Shown here one piece after another: positions 33,949 through 44,365 of a DNA stretch of 64,000 nucleotides. The position numbers and the translations under genes are program-made. The notes beneath the pieces are model-generated. The model was not told the origin of the DNA. It ran no database searches and was given only the letters and a program-made list of their open reading frames with translations. The number at the start of each line of letters is the position of its first letter. Within the stretch, counting starts at the first letter, position 1. The stretch is from Lachnoclostridium sp. An169 (GTDB lineage Bacteria > Bacillota > Clostridia > Lachnospirales > Lachnospiraceae), in assembly GCF_002160525.1 (NCBI RefSeq), contig NZ_NFKT01000003.1, positions 62,001-126,000 of the forward strand. The letters are read 5' to 3'.

Positions 33949-34641
33949 ATGCTTGAAGAATTAAAACAGCGTGTCTATGAGGCAAATATGCAGCTTCCCA
34001 AACACGGGCTGGTGACGTTCACCTGGGGCAATGTCAGTGAGATCGACAGAGAATCCGGGATCTTCGCCATCAAGCCGAGCGGTGTGGACTACGAGAAGCT
34101 GACTCCGGAAGACATGGTTCTGATGGATCTGGACGGAAACAAGGTAGAGGGAAAGTATAACCCGTCTTCTGATACGCCGACACATCTGGAGCTGTACAAG
34201 GCATTTCCGAAGATCGGCGGCATCGTACATACCCATTCGCCCTGGGCGACGAGCTGGGCACAGGCGGGAAGAGGAATTCCCTGCTACGGCACCACCCATG
34301 CGGATTATATGTACGGGGAGATCCCCTGTGTCAGAAACCTGACGAAAGAGGAGATCGATGAGGCATATGAGAAGAATACGGGTGTGCTGATTGTCGAGTA
34401 TTTCCGGGATAAGGATTATGTGGGAATGCCGGCAGTGCTCTGCAAGAACCACGGACCTTTTACGTGGGGCAAAGACGGAGCAGAGGCGGTGCACAATGCG
34501 GTTGTGCTTGAGGAGGTTGCAAAGATGGCGGCCCGCACCGAGATGATCAATCCCCGTGTGAAGACGGCGCCTCAGGAACTGATGGACAAGCATTATTACC
34601 GGAAGCACGGTGCGAATGCGTACTACGGACAGAAAGAATAA
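33949..34641 (+). CDS. ulaF: L-ribulose-5-phosphate 4-epimerase
   Basis: A class II aldolase-fold enzyme (230 residues) making D-xylulose-5-phosphate, the entry to the pentose phosphate pathway. The zinc ligands fit AraD/UlaF: His94 and His96 (HTHSPWA) and His168 (NHGPF); SSDTPTH (Ser73-Ser74-Asp75) is the phosphate/acid region. AraD and UlaF cannot be separated by sequence alone; the neighbouring UlaE and UlaG homologues support UlaF. Confidence 0.92.
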   Translation: MLEELKQRVYEANMQLPKHGLVTFTWGNVSEIDRESGIFAIKPSGVDYEKLTPEDMVLMDLDGNKVEGKYNPSSDTPTHLELYKAFPKIGGIVHTHSPWATSWAQAGRGIPCYGTTHADYMYGEIPCVRNLTKEEIDEAYEKNTGVLIVEYFRDKDYVGMPAVLCKNHGPFTWGKDGAEAVHNAVVLEEVAKMAARTEMINPRVKTAPQELMDKHYYRKHGANAYYGQKE

Positions 34642-34655
34642 AGGAGAATAGTTGA

Positions 34656-35759
34656 ATGAGTAAAATTGAAGATATCACCAGAGAAAGCTGGATCATGAGT
34701 ACATTTCCGGAGTGGGGCACATGGCTCAACGAGGAGATTGAAGCTGAGGAAGTGAAACCTGGAACCGTTGCCATGTGGTGGCTCGGATGTACGGGAATCT
34801 GGTTCAAGACGCCGGGCGGCTGCAATATCACCATTGACCTGTGGTGCGGCAACGGAAAGAGAACCCATGGAAACGGCAAGATGGCTCCGGGACACCAGAT
34901 GGCGAATATGGCCGGTGTCAGGGCGATGCAGCCGAACTTAAGAGCAGTTCCGTTTGTGATTGATCCGTTTGCCATCAAGCAGGTGGACGCGGTTCTTGCA
35001 ACTCATTATCATCAGGATCATATGAGTGCGGAGTATGCATCTCATGTAATCAAGAGCGGCATGACAACCGTGGATGAGAACGGCAAAGAGATTCCGGTTC
35101 CGTTCATCGGACCGAAGAAATCTGTGGAGCTCTGGCAGAAATGGGGAGTTCCGGCAGACAGATGCATTACCGTGAAACCGGGCGATACAATCAAGATCAA
35201 AGACATCGAGATCGTTGCCCTGGATTCCTTTGACAGAACCTGTCTGGTTACGACTGATGACACATCAGAAAACAGAGAAGAGCTGACAGGCATCTGCCCG
35301 ACCGATATGGATGATAAGGCAGTCAACTACCTGATCAAGACTCCGGGCGGAAATATTTACCACAGCGGTGACTCCCATTATTCCATCTACTTTGCAAAAC
35401 ACGGCAAAGACTATGATGTGGATGTGGCGTTCGGCTCCTATGGCGAGAACCCGGTGGGAATTGCGGACAAGATGACTTCCTGCGATATCCTGCGTATGGC
35501 AGAGGCATTAAAGTGTAAAGTTGTCATCCCGATCCACTACGATGTATGGACAAACTTCATGGCGGATGTCAACGAGATCAGAGTGCTCTACGATATGAAG
35601 AAGGACCGTCTGGATTACAAATTCCATCCGTTCTTCTGGGAAGTTGGCGGCAAGTATGTATATCCGACAGACAAGGATAAGAAGGCATACCACCACAGAC
35701 GCGGTTTTGAGGACTGCTTCGAGGCGCCGCAGAACATTCCGTTCCGTTCCTGCCTGTAA
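34656..35759 (+). CDS. ulaG: UlaG-like L-ascorbate-6-phosphate lactonase
   Basis: A 367-residue metallo-beta-lactamase-fold lactonase. The metal motif THYHQDHM gives His117, His119, Asp121 and His122, and the N-terminal [11 protein letters not shown] and WWLGCTGIW segments are characteristic of UlaG, which opens L-ascorbate-6-phosphate to 3-keto-L-gulonate-6-phosphate. Residue order and length fit E. coli UlaG (about 354). The usual partners UlaD and UlaABC are not in the window, so the actual substrate may be another phosphorylated lactone. Confidence 0.9.
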   Translation: MSKIEDITRESWIMSTFPEWGTWLNEEIEAEEVKPGTVAMWWLGCTGIWFKTPGGCNITIDLWCGNGKRTHGNGKMAPGHQMANMAGVRAMQPNLRAVPFVIDPFAIKQVDAVLATHYHQDHMSAEYASHVIKSGMTTVDENGKEIPVPFIGPKKSVELWQKWGVPADRCITVKPGDTIKIKDIEIVALDSFDRTCLVTTDDTSENREELTGICPTDMDDKAVNYLIKTPGGNIYHSGDSHYSIYFAKHGKDYDVDVAFGSYGENPVGIADKMTSCDILRMAEALKCKVVIPIHYDVWTNFMADVNEIRVLYDMKKDRLDYKFHPFFWEVGGKYVYPTDKDKKAYHHRRGFEDCFEAPQNIPFRSCL

Positions 35760-35793
35760 ACTGTGAATAACACCATGGGAGATGAACACGGCC

Positions 35794-36777
35794 ATGAATG
35801 AGATGAAGAATTATGAGTCAATGACCGTGCAGGAACAGTGGACAATCCTGGCGACAGTTGCTAATTTGTACTACAATTCGGAACTGACCCAGAGCCAGAT
35901 CGCCGACAGGATGTATACGTCAAGATCGAAGGTGTCCAGGATGCTGAAAAAGGCAAGAGAGCTGGGAATCGTGGAAATCTACATCCGGGAGCCCAGGGAG
36001 AGGAACCTTGATTTTGAGCAAAGGCTGAAAAAAGAGTTTTCACTGACGAACATCCGTGTGATAGCTACCAGAAACAGCAGTGAAGACGGCGGTTTTCAGA
36101 AGATCGCCGAGGCAGCCTCGTACTACTTTGATTCCATTGTAAAGCCGGACATGGTGGTGGGAATCTCCTGGGGGAATACACTGCACAGAATCATCAAGAA
36201 CATTGACACAAATAACAGAAAGAACATACCTATTACCGTTGTCCCCATCATGGGGGCAGCGAACATAAAAAGTCCTGAAAAGGACGCCATGGAACTGGCG
36301 AAAAACCTGGCCTCCGCATACGGCGGGAAGTATCATTACATCTACGCCCCGCTGTTTGTGCGGGACCGGAGCCTGAAGGAAAGCCTGATTCAGGAACAGA
36401 ACATCAGGAAAGTGCTGGATCTGTCGGAACATTCCGATGTGATTCTCACAAGCGTGGGTTCCATTGTATACAAGTCCTGGAGCGACTATTTAAGCGCCAA
36501 GACGCTCGAGGCTCTGACCGAACAGGGGGCTGTCGGACATATCGGCGGACACTTCTACGATATCCGCGGAAATGAACTGGAGACGGCACTGGTGGAAAGG
36601 ATGATAGGGATTACCCTGGACGACATCAGAAAATGTCCGGAAGTAATCTGTGTCGCATACGGCGAAAGCAAGGCGGATGCGATTCTTGGTGCTCTCAGGG
36701 GCGGCTTTTTGAATACGCTGATCACGGATGAGAACTGCGCCTCGAAGATTCTCGGACTGTCTCAAAAGATGTCCTGA
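35794..36777 (+). CDS. SorC-family sugar-binding transcriptional regulator
   Basis: The N-terminal helix-turn-helix (about residues 20-60, LTQSQIADRMYTSRSKVSRML) binds DNA; the rest is the SorC effector domain that senses a phosphorylated sugar. The start at 35794 fits GGAGATGA 8 bases upstream; ATGs at 35782 and 35803 are alternatives. It is the last gene of the ulaE operon and sits directly before the ABC-transporter operon; the palindromes at 36801-36831 and 31908-31921 are plausible target sites. Confidence 0.88.
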   Translation: MNEMKNYESMTVQEQWTILATVANLYYNSELTQSQIADRMYTSRSKVSRMLKKARELGIVEIYIREPRERNLDFEQRLKKEFSLTNIRVIATRNSSEDGGFQKIAEAASYYFDSIVKPDMVVGISWGNTLHRIIKNIDTNNRKNIPITVVPIMGAANIKSPEKDAMELAKNLASAYGGKYHYIYAPLFVRDRSLKESLIQEQNIRKVLDLSEHSDVILTSVGSIVYKSWSDYLSAKTLEALTEQGAVGHIGGHFYDIRGNELETALVERMIGITLDDIRKCPEVICVAYGESKADAILGALRGGFLNTLITDENCASKILGLSQKMS

Positions 36778-36800
36778 TAAATCTTTTTAAAATCTGATAA

Positions 36801-36831
36801 AAAAGCGCTTTTATAAAAATGCTAATTAGCA
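36801..36831 (+). promoter_or_regulatory. Two palindromes upstream of the ABC-transporter operon
   Basis: AAAAGCGCTTTT (36801-36812) and TGCTAATTAGCA (36820-36831) are both perfect dyads, 42 to 73 bases upstream of the solute-binding protein start, within an A/T-rich likely promoter. They are candidate operators for the SorC-type regulator just upstream. Confidence 0.5.
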
Positions 36832-36873
36832 ACATACAACTGAATAACAAGAAAAACAGAAAAGGAGACTATT

Positions 36874-38160
36874 ATGAAAAAGAAAGTTTTAAGTATGCTT
36901 ATGGTAGCGGCAATGGTCTTTGGTCTTACTGCCTGTGGTAACGGCGGCGACTCCAAGGATGACGGCGGAGCTTCCGACGACGGTTCTGTAACTCTGCGTC
37001 TTGCTCTCTGGGACTACGACGTAGACGGACCGACAACATACGATCCGATGATCGAGGCTTTCGAGAAGGCAAATCCGGATATCAAGATCGAAGTTGTCAA
37101 CGCTCCGAGTGCTGACTATGAGACAAAACTTACCACAATGCTTGCAGGCGGCGATGATGTGGATCTGTTCTTCGCAAAATCCAATACATCTCTTCCGGGA
37201 CTGTATTCCAAGGGATACTGCATGAATCTGTCCGAGCTGTTTGACTCCGACGGATACGACCTGACAAATTACGGAACAGTACTTGAGCAGCAGATGACAT
37301 TTGACGGGAATGTATATGCACTTCCGTTCAGAACAAACGACTGGCTGCTGTTCTACAATAAGGACCTGTTTGACGCGGCAGGGGTTGCCTACCCGACAAA
37401 CGATATGACATGGCAGCAGGTTGCTGACACAGCAAAACAGATTGTTGCAAACTCTGATGACGGAATCTACGGTTTCGAGTTCCAGCCGAAGATGGGCTTC
37501 ATCTTCCCGTTCCTGACCAACTGTTCCGACGGATTTGATATTACAACATCTGATCTTTCCGTAACAGTTCCGGCAGTTGACTGGATCATGGATATGATGG
37601 ACAGCGGAGCAATGGAAGAGTATTCCGATTCCAAATCTCTGAACAAAGACCAGACCTATTTCTTCAACGGCGAGTGGGCTATGATGTGGAACGGTTCCTG
37701 GTTCGTACAGAACTTAAACAGCCAGGACAACCTCGGATTCGAGTGGGGCGTTGCAAAGAGCCCGTACTGGGAAGGCTGTGAGAAATCTAACTTCGTTACA
37801 TCCACACCGCTGTGTATCAGCGCTGCAACAGAGCATAAAGACGAAGCTTACACATTCCTGAAATTCATGTGCGGCGAGGAAGGAGCTTCCATCCTTGCAA
37901 CAACAAATCTGATTCCGGGATATATGAACGATACAGTTCTTCAGTCCTACCTTGAGCATGTAGAACTTGATGACTCTTCTGTAGAGGCTCTGACAGACAA
38001 TGTAACACATGACTTCGGCGAGCCGAATACGATTTTCAGCCAGATCATCTCAGCAGGACAGCAGGAGCTTGAGCTTGTGCTTACCGACAATGAGACGGCA
38101 GATGATTTCGTGAAGAATCTGACCGACCAGAGAGAAGAACTGATCTCAAGTGCCCAGTAG
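36874..38160 (+). CDS. Sugar ABC transporter solute-binding lipoprotein
   Basis: A 428-residue extracytoplasmic sugar-binding protein of family 1 (MalE/UgpB type). A lipoprotein signal peptide with lipobox LTAC is lipidated at Cys21, followed by a flexible Gly/Asp/Ser linker. It captures oligosaccharides or glycosides for the two permeases downstream. AGGAG lies before the ATG. A 190-base gap with a stable hairpin separates it from the permease gene, a feature that raises binding-protein levels over permeases in other systems. Confidence 0.93.
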   Translation: MKKKVLSMLMVAAMVFGLTACGNGGDSKDDGGASDDGSVTLRLALWDYDVDGPTTYDPMIEAFEKANPDIKIEVVNAPSADYETKLTTMLAGGDDVDLFFAKSNTSLPGLYSKGYCMNLSELFDSDGYDLTNYGTVLEQQMTFDGNVYALPFRTNDWLLFYNKDLFDAAGVAYPTNDMTWQQVADTAKQIVANSDDGIYGFEFQPKMGFIFPFLTNCSDGFDITTSDLSVTVPAVDWIMDMMDSGAMEEYSDSKSLNKDQTYFFNGEWAMMWNGSWFVQNLNSQDNLGFEWGVAKSPYWEGCEKSNFVTSTPLCISAATEHKDEAYTFLKFMCGEEGASILATTNLIPGYMNDTVLQSYLEHVELDDSSVEALTDNVTHDFGEPNTIFSQIISAGQQELELVLTDNETADDFVKNLTDQREELISSAQ

Positions 38161-38238
38161 GCATTGGAAAAGAGCCTGCCCGGGAGGCAGGAGCATTCCG
38201 CAGATGATGAACAGACATAAAACAGAATAATAACAGCG

Positions 38239-38278
38239 GTAAATGTTCTAAGTGTTTGCGGACATTTAGAACATTTAC
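38239..38278 (+). other. Intercistronic hairpin between binding-protein and permease genes
   Basis: A perfect 13-bp stem (38239-38251 with 38266-38278) and 14-base loop, with no long T-run. A smaller stem (38175-38180 with 38186-38191) lies closer to the stop. It probably stabilises the upstream mRNA or causes partial termination. Confidence 0.7.
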
Positions 38279-38350
38279 TGTATATAGCGGAATGTATAAG
38301 AGACATAGTAACGGTGGTTTCAGATATCTGCCGGAAGGCGGATATCGGCT

Positions 38351-39268
38351 ATGGAGAATATGAGTATGAAGGAAAAGAGTTACAAACATAAAACAAGTGC
38401 GGCGATCGTCAGAAGAAACCGAAGGCATGCATATCTTTTCATGGCACCTAACTTTATCGGATTTTTCGTGTTTACGCTGATACCTGTAATTATGGCGATC
38501 GTTTACAGCTTTACCAACTATGACGGCAATAACACAATGGATTTTGTAGGACTGAAAAACTACATTAATCTTTTCCATGATTCCGACTTTACGATTGCCC
38601 TGACAAATACAATTATCTATACAATCGGTACGGTGCCGTTTGTCATTATACTTTCACTGCTTGTATCCGTTCTGATGAACAACGGTGTGAAGGGGGCGCC
38701 TGTCTACCGGGCAATCATGCTGTTCCCCCACATTGCATCTATCATCGCCGTAACGGTCGTATGGCAGTTCATGTATGCGAAAGAAGGACCGATCAACGCC
38801 ATGCTCCACGCAATCGGCGTGGAAAATCCGCCGGTATGGCTATCCAATCAGAAGACAGCGCTTCTGGCGGTAATGATCATGATTATCTGGAAAGGAATCG
38901 GATATTACATGATCGTATATCTGGCAGGTCTGAAGGGAATTCCGACCGACCAGTACGAGGCGGCAGAGCTGGACGGCGCAAATGCATGGAACAAGCTGAT
39001 CCACGTCACGATTCCGAATCTGCGCCCGGTTACATTCTATGCAACCGTTATGTGTATCATCAATTCATTCCAGGTCTTCACTCCGATCTATGTTATGACA
39101 GGCGGAGGTCCGGGACGTGCAACAAGCGTTCTGGTAATGCAGATTTATCAGGATTCATTCGTTAACTATCAGTTCGGTTACGCTTCAGCCGAGGCAATGA
39201 TCCTGTTCCTGATGATCCTGATTGTTACTCTGATTCAGTTCTATCACAATAAGAGAGTAGCGGCATAG
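38351..39268 (+). CDS. Sugar ABC transporter permease (MalF/UgpA type)
   Basis: A 305-residue inner-membrane permease with six hydrophobic helices and the binding-protein-dependent transport EAA loop around residues 200-220 (YEAAELDGANAWNKL), which contacts the ATPase. ATGs at 38360 and 38366 are possible starts and 38366 has the better spaced GGAG. It forms a heterodimer with the next permease. No ATPase gene lies in the operon, so a shared MsmX/MsmK-type ATPase from elsewhere is expected. Confidence 0.93.
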   Translation: MENMSMKEKSYKHKTSAAIVRRNRRHAYLFMAPNFIGFFVFTLIPVIMAIVYSFTNYDGNNTMDFVGLKNYINLFHDSDFTIALTNTIIYTIGTVPFVIILSLLVSVLMNNGVKGAPVYRAIMLFPHIASIIAVTVVWQFMYAKEGPINAMLHAIGVENPPVWLSNQKTALLAVMIMIIWKGIGYYMIVYLAGLKGIPTDQYEAAELDGANAWNKLIHVTIPNLRPVTFYATVMCIINSFQVFTPIYVMTGGGPGRATSVLVMQIYQDSFVNYQFGYASAEAMILFLMILIVTLIQFYHNKRVAA

Positions 39269-39302
39269 GACAGAGCGGTAGCGAGTGGAGGCGCTGAAAT
39301 AT

Positions 39303-40145
39303 ATGAATAAGAAAAAAATAACGAGCGGTAAAGTGGTATACACGATATTAAAGTATGCAGTAGTATTGCTGCTGACGATTTCCATGCTGGTTCCGTTCAT
39401 CTGGATGGTTTCCGCATCCTTTAAGACAAACCTGGAGATCTTTACCTTCCCGATCAAGTGGATCCCGGAAGTGTTCCATTTTGAAAACTACACAAATGTC
39501 TGGGAGAGATCAAACTACCCGGTACTGTTCTTCAACACGGTGAAGCTGACTGTGATTATTACAGTCCTGCAGCTTGTCACAAGTACCATGGCGGCTTATG
39601 CGTTCAGTAAGATCAAATTCCCGGAGAGAGACAAGCTGTTCCTGCTCTACCTGGCAACCCTGATGGTTCCTTACCAGGTAGTCATGATCCCGCAGTTCTC
39701 CATCATCAGGGAGATGGGACTTGTAAACAGCCACTGGTCACTGATCCTGATTCAGGCATTCAGCCCCATGGGTGTGTTCCTGATCAAACAGTTCTTTGAC
39801 GGAATACCGGATGAACTGATCGAAGCTGCGAGAATCGACGGTCTGGGAGACTGGGGAATCTATTCCAAGATCATGCTCCCGCTGTCCAAATCAGCGATGA
39901 TTACATCCGCGATCCTGACAATTACATCCACATGGAACGATTTCCTTGCACCGCTTATTTACTTAAGCGATCCGGATCTCTATACGATCCAGCTCGGACT
40001 CAGAAACCTGACGTCCCAGTATACGACAGAGTACGGACAGATCATGGCGGCATCCGTTATCTCGGTTATCCCGATCCTTGTGATCTACTGTATCTTCCAG
40101 AACTTCTTCCAGGAAGGTCTTGTATCCGGAGCTGTCAAAGGTTAG
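39303..40145 (+). CDS. Sugar ABC transporter permease (MalG/UgpE type)
   Basis: A 280-residue partner permease with six helices and an EAA loop (IEAARIDGLGDWGIYSKI). I start at ATG 39303; an upstream in-frame GTG (39285) overlaps the GGAGG ribosome site at 39287-39291 and is unlikely. The stop is 13 bases before the first cytoplasmic GH3 gene, so transport and hydrolysis are co-expressed. Confidence 0.93.
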   Translation: MNKKKITSGKVVYTILKYAVVLLLTISMLVPFIWMVSASFKTNLEIFTFPIKWIPEVFHFENYTNVWERSNYPVLFFNTVKLTVIITVLQLVTSTMAAYAFSKIKFPERDKLFLLYLATLMVPYQVVMIPQFSIIREMGLVNSHWSLILIQAFSPMGVFLIKQFFDGIPDELIEAARIDGLGDWGIYSKIMLPLSKSAMITSAILTITSTWNDFLAPLIYLSDPDLYTIQLGLRNLTSQYTTEYGQIMAASVISVIPILVIYCIFQNFFQEGLVSGAVKG

Positions 40146-40158
40146 AAAGGAAAGAACA

Positions 40159-42576
40159 ATGGGAGTTAAACTTGCACGCGACACGGTGGAACAGGTAATC
40201 AGGGAGATGACAGTGGAAGAAAAGGCCGAGCTGATTACCGGCGGACTCCCCTATGGGACAAAGGCCATCGAGAGACTGGGAATCCCCGCAGCACTACTGG
40301 GGGATTCCATGGCGGGCATGAATTTCCGCCAGCTTTTTGCAAACTACTGTTCCATGGAAACGGGTGAGGATATCCTTTTCAGTCTCCGCCGCGGGGAAAA
40401 GATTCTTGATCAGCTGCGGCGGGACCACTGCATTCATCCGGAAGAGTTAAATGAGGATGAAATGGTCTGTTACCGGGCGATCCAGAAACATATGGGGGAC
40501 CCGGACCGGATTCTGGAAGTGACCAGTTTCCCTGCGGGGATACTGATGGGAGCAGCCTGGAATCCGGAATTGACAGAAAAATGTGCGGAGGCACTGGCAA
40601 GAGAATTTGACACATTTGGAGTGGACGTGCTTCTCACTCCGAATGTGAACATTCAGAGAGATCCTCTGGGAGGAAGGCTTTTCGAGAGCTTTTCAGAGGA
40701 TCCTTTCCTGACCGGTATGACAGGAAGCGCGTTTGTCGCCGGGATTCAGGAGACCGGCCTTCTGGCTGATCCGAAACACTTCTCGGCGAATAACCACGAG
40801 AAGGAACGGAAAGGCATCAATGTCCATGTATCCCAGCGGGCGCTCCGGGAGATCTATTTCCCGGGCTTTGAGGCCTGTGTGAAACGTGGAAAGGCAAAGA
40901 CGGTCATGAGCGCTTACAATAAGCTGAACGGTACGGCGTGTTCGGCAAATGGCTGGCTCCTCACGGATCTGCTCCGCGGGGAGTGGGGCTTCGACGGTCT
41001 TGTTATCAGCGACTGGGGCGGAGTCTACGATTCCAGGTCTGCCCTGGAGGCGGGCAATGATCTGGAGATGCCGAAGAATCCGGATATTCCCGGGATCATC
41101 CGGGAGGTCGAGAGCGGAGCAATCCCGATGGAGATCCTGGACCGGTCGGTCCGGAGAATCCTGAATGCCCTGCTTAAGATGCCCTGCATGAAAGGACGCA
41201 GGTATCAGACAATCGACCGGGAATATTCGGAAAAGATGGCTTATGAAGCAGTGTGCGAGGGCACGGTTCTGCTGAAGAACAACGGTGTCCTGCCTCTTCC
41301 GGAAGATGCTCAGGTGTATCTCGCCGGGGAAGGTGTGCATCATCTGCTGGAGTTCGGCAGCGGCAGCGCGGAAGTGCTGCGCAGGAAATCCCCGGATCTC
41401 TGCGAATGCATGATGAAGACCGGGGGAGCGGAGCATGTGGGATTCTGCATGCCCGGTGAGGATAATTCCGATATGTCCGGCTGTGAAAAGGCGGATTATG
41501 TGATCGCTGTCGGAAGATCAAAAGGACAGGAGGGCGTGGACCGGGAGGCCATGCTTCTGGATCCCGTGGACCAGCGGGAAGTGACGCGGATTCTGCGGGA
41601 AGCCAAAGCTGCGGGGAAGAAGACCGTGCTGGTGCTCAATGTGGCCGGTCCGGTTGATGTCAGAGAGTACGAGGAGGATGCGGACGCCATTCTCTGCGTC
41701 TTTATCCCCGGATGCCAGGGAAGCCGCGCGCTTGCGGATATTATCTACGGCAGGGTGAATCCGTCGGGAAAACTGGCCCTTACATTCCCGGAAAAATATG
41801 AGGATACGCCGACCTGGCTGAATTTCCCCGGATATAACGGGGAAGTCTGGTACGGCGAGGGAATATTCGTGGGATACCGCTACTATGACACGAAAGGAAT
41901 CGCTCCGAAGTATCCGTTCGGATACGGACTTTCCTACACGGAATTTGAGATTACCGGTCTGAAACCGGAAAAGATGATTTTTGAAAATGAACCTGTCCGG
42001 TTTACGGCGGAAGTGAAAAATACAGGAACCATGGCGGGGAAAGAGGTCGTACAGATCTACGTTCACCATGAGAATCCGACGCTGCAGAAACCGTACAAGG
42101 AGCTGAAGGCATTCCGGAAAGTAAGCCTCGAGCCGGGCGAATCGGCGGAGATTTCTTTTGAACTTGAGACAGGTGCGTTTGCATCCTACGATGAGAAACT
42201 GAAACGGTTTGCAGTGGAGCCGGGAGTCTATAAGATCATGGCGGGGAATTCCAGCCGGAATATTATGGCGGAGGCACGCATCGGAATCAGATGCCCGGAT
42301 CCTTACGGCTACAATGAATCAACCCGCATCGCCACGGTCTGGAAAGATGAAAGATGCCTGGAGATTTACAACCGGTATTTTGAGGAAAAATGTCCGGTGC
42401 GCATGTACAGCGATCTTCTGGGCTACACGCCGGACTATCCGGTGGGAAAAGCCATCCGGGAGCGGGTGCCTGAAAATATGTATGCAGAACCTCAGGAAAA
42501 GGAAAAGGCGATTCTGTCATTCTTCGGGGAGCTTGCCTGCCTGGATCTGGGAAAACTGGATCTGACGGGGGAATGA
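40159..42576 (+). CDS. Cytoplasmic glycoside hydrolase family 3 (beta-glucosidase-like)
   Basis: An 805-residue GH3 enzyme in the normal order: catalytic barrel (about 20-330), alpha/beta sandwich (about 365-590) and Fn3-like domain (about 625-700), plus a C-terminal extension. The nucleophile is Asp285 in VISDWGG, and KHFSANNHEKER is the conserved substrate-binding stretch. There is no signal peptide. It should cleave a glycoside brought in by the ABC importer; the true start is ATG 40159, after AGAAAGGAAAG. Glucosidase, xylosidase or other beta-specificity is not resolved. Confidence 0.88.
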   Translation: MGVKLARDTVEQVIREMTVEEKAELITGGLPYGTKAIERLGIPAALLGDSMAGMNFRQLFANYCSMETGEDILFSLRRGEKILDQLRRDHCIHPEELNEDEMVCYRAIQKHMGDPDRILEVTSFPAGILMGAAWNPELTEKCAEALAREFDTFGVDVLLTPNVNIQRDPLGGRLFESFSEDPFLTGMTGSAFVAGIQETGLLADPKHFSANNHEKERKGINVHVSQRALREIYFPGFEACVKRGKAKTVMSAYNKLNGTACSANGWLLTDLLRGEWGFDGLVISDWGGVYDSRSALEAGNDLEMPKNPDIPGIIREVESGAIPMEILDRSVRRILNALLKMPCMKGRRYQTIDREYSEKMAYEAVCEGTVLLKNNGVLPLPEDAQVYLAGEGVHHLLEFGSGSAEVLRRKSPDLCECMMKTGGAEHVGFCMPGEDNSDMSGCEKADYVIAVGRSKGQEGVDREAMLLDPVDQREVTRILREAKAAGKKTVLVLNVAGPVDVREYEEDADAILCVFIPGCQGSRALADIIYGRVNPSGKLALTFPEKYEDTPTWLNFPGYNGEVWYGEGIFVGYRYYDTKGIAPKYPFGYGLSYTEFEITGLKPEKMIFENEPVRFTAEVKNTGTMAGKEVVQIYVHHENPTLQKPYKELKAFRKVSLEPGESAEISFELETGAFASYDEKLKRFAVEPGVYKIMAGNSSRNIMAEARIGIRCPDPYGYNESTRIATVWKDERCLEIYNRYFEEKCPVRMYSDLLGYTPDYPVGKAIRERVPENMYAEPQEKEKAILSFFGELACLDLGKLDLTGE

Positions 42577-42604
42577 CAGGGAAAGAAAGAGGAACGAATA
42601 CAGT

Positions 42605-44350
42605 ATGGTAAATTTAAGAGAAAAACCATTTTATTTAAGTGATGATGATATCAGATGGGTGGAGGAGACAAGAGACTCCATGACACTGGAAGAAAAGATC
42701 GGACAGCTCTTCATCATGCTGGACCGGAAGAAAGACCGGGAGGATGAGAGACATCTGCTTCAGGATTACCATCTGGGCGGATGCCGTTATGAGAACGAGA
42801 GCGCAGAGAAGATCTACGAGCAGAACAAGTTCTATCAGGAGTGCGCGAAGATCCCGGTGCTGATCGCCTGCAACTGCGAGAGCGGCGGAAACGGCGCCTG
42901 CGGAGACGGAACCTACATTGCCAGTGCGGCTGCCTGCGGGGCAACCTCGGATACACAGACCGCGGAGAACGTGGGATATGTCAGCGGCGTGGAGGCTGCT
43001 GCAGTGGGCGTAAACTGGAACTTTGCGCCGATCTGCGATATCAAATTCAACTGGCGCAACACGGTGGTCAACACAAGGGCGTACAGCTCGGATGTGGACA
43101 AGGTGATTGAGAATTCCAAGGCTTACATCCGCGGCATGAGGAGATCCGGCCTGGCGGTCAGCGCCAAGCATTTCCCGGGCGACGGCGTGGAGGAACTGGA
43201 TCAGCATCTTGTGATGGGAACCAACAATTTAAGCTGCGAGGAATGGGACGCCACATTCGGCAGAGTCTACAAAGCTCTGATCGACGAGGCTGAGATCGAG
43301 GCGGTCATGGTGGGACACATCGCGATGCCTGCCTATGAGAGAAAGTTCAACCCGGGAATCAAGGACAGCGAGATCCTTCCGGCGACTCTCTCCCCGACTC
43401 TGATCAAGAACCTGCTTCGCGGAAAACTCGGATTTAACGGCCTGATCGTGACCGACGCATCCCACATGGGAGGCATGACCGGCGCTATGCCGAGATACCG
43501 CCAGGTGCCGGAGGCGATTGCGGCAGGATGCGATATGTTCCTGTTCTTCAATGATATCGAGGAAGACTTCGGATACATGATGAACGGATATAAGAACGGC
43601 GTGATCACAGATGAGAGGCTCAACGATGCGGTGACACGTATCCTCGGCCTGAAGGCGAGACTCAAACTTCATGAGAAGAAAGCCAACGGAACACTGATTC
43701 CGCCGAAGGAAGGGCTGAAAGTCGTACACTGCGCCGAGCATAAAGCCATGGCTGACGAGGCGGCGAGAAAGAGCATCACCCTGGTGAAGAATACCGGAAA
43801 CGAGCTCCCGATCTCTCCGAAGACGCACAAAAGAGCCTATGCCATTGTGGTCAGCAATCCGCCCATCTTCCGGGGCAATAAAGAGGACCCGGCAAAGGAA
43901 CTGGTGAGGAGAAAGCTTACCGAGTTCGGTTATGACGTGACCATGCACGACAGCTACTATGACCTGGCTCTGAAACAGGGACTTGGAAAAGAAACACTGC
44001 TTCAGTCCGTCCTGATCGGCAGCGTGGAAGAGTTCAAGAGCAAGTATGACGTGGTATTTACATTTATCAATGTCAGCGGCTATGCACAGATGAACAATGT
44101 CCGCCTGGAGTGGTCCGTAAAACATTCTACGGAAATCCCCTGGTATGTCCAGGAAGTGCCGACTGTTTTTGTGGGACTCAACTACACGAACCATCTGATC
44201 GACATTCCCATGGCAAAGACATTTATCAACGCTTACGCGCCGACAGAGGAAGTCCTGGAGCACCTGCTTAAGAAAGTGGCGGGCGAGGAGCCTTTCGAAG
44301 GACATTATGAAGACCAGGTATTCTGCGACAGGTGGGATACAAGGGTCTAG
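42605..44350 (+). CDS. NagZ-like GH3 hydrolase with extended C-terminal domain
   Basis: A 581-residue cytoplasmic GH3 protein resembling NagZ beta-N-acetylhexosaminidases: KHFPGDG is followed by an Asp-x-His pair (Asp199, His201) as in the NagZ acid/base loop, and the nucleophile is Asp284 in VTDASHM. The glycine of the usual KHFPGHG is followed by Asp instead of His. The C-terminal 220 residues form an extra alpha/beta domain that short NagZ lacks. It may cut an amino-sugar or other glycoside; the neighbouring beta-glucosidase-like enzyme has a different role or substrate. Confidence 0.85.
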   Translation: MVNLREKPFYLSDDDIRWVEETRDSMTLEEKIGQLFIMLDRKKDREDERHLLQDYHLGGCRYENESAEKIYEQNKFYQECAKIPVLIACNCESGGNGACGDGTYIASAAACGATSDTQTAENVGYVSGVEAAAVGVNWNFAPICDIKFNWRNTVVNTRAYSSDVDKVIENSKAYIRGMRRSGLAVSAKHFPGDGVEELDQHLVMGTNNLSCEEWDATFGRVYKALIDEAEIEAVMVGHIAMPAYERKFNPGIKDSEILPATLSPTLIKNLLRGKLGFNGLIVTDASHMGGMTGAMPRYRQVPEAIAAGCDMFLFFNDIEEDFGYMMNGYKNGVITDERLNDAVTRILGLKARLKLHEKKANGTLIPPKEGLKVVHCAEHKAMADEAARKSITLVKNTGNELPISPKTHKRAYAIVVSNPPIFRGNKEDPAKELVRRKLTEFGYDVTMHDSYYDLALKQGLGKETLLQSVLIGSVEEFKSKYDVVFTFINVSGYAQMNNVRLEWSVKHSTEIPWYVQEVPTVFVGLNYTNHLIDIPMAKTFINAYAPTEEVLEHLLKKVAGEEPFEGHYEDQVFCDRWDTRV

Positions 44351-44365
44351 TAAGGACGGTGTTAT

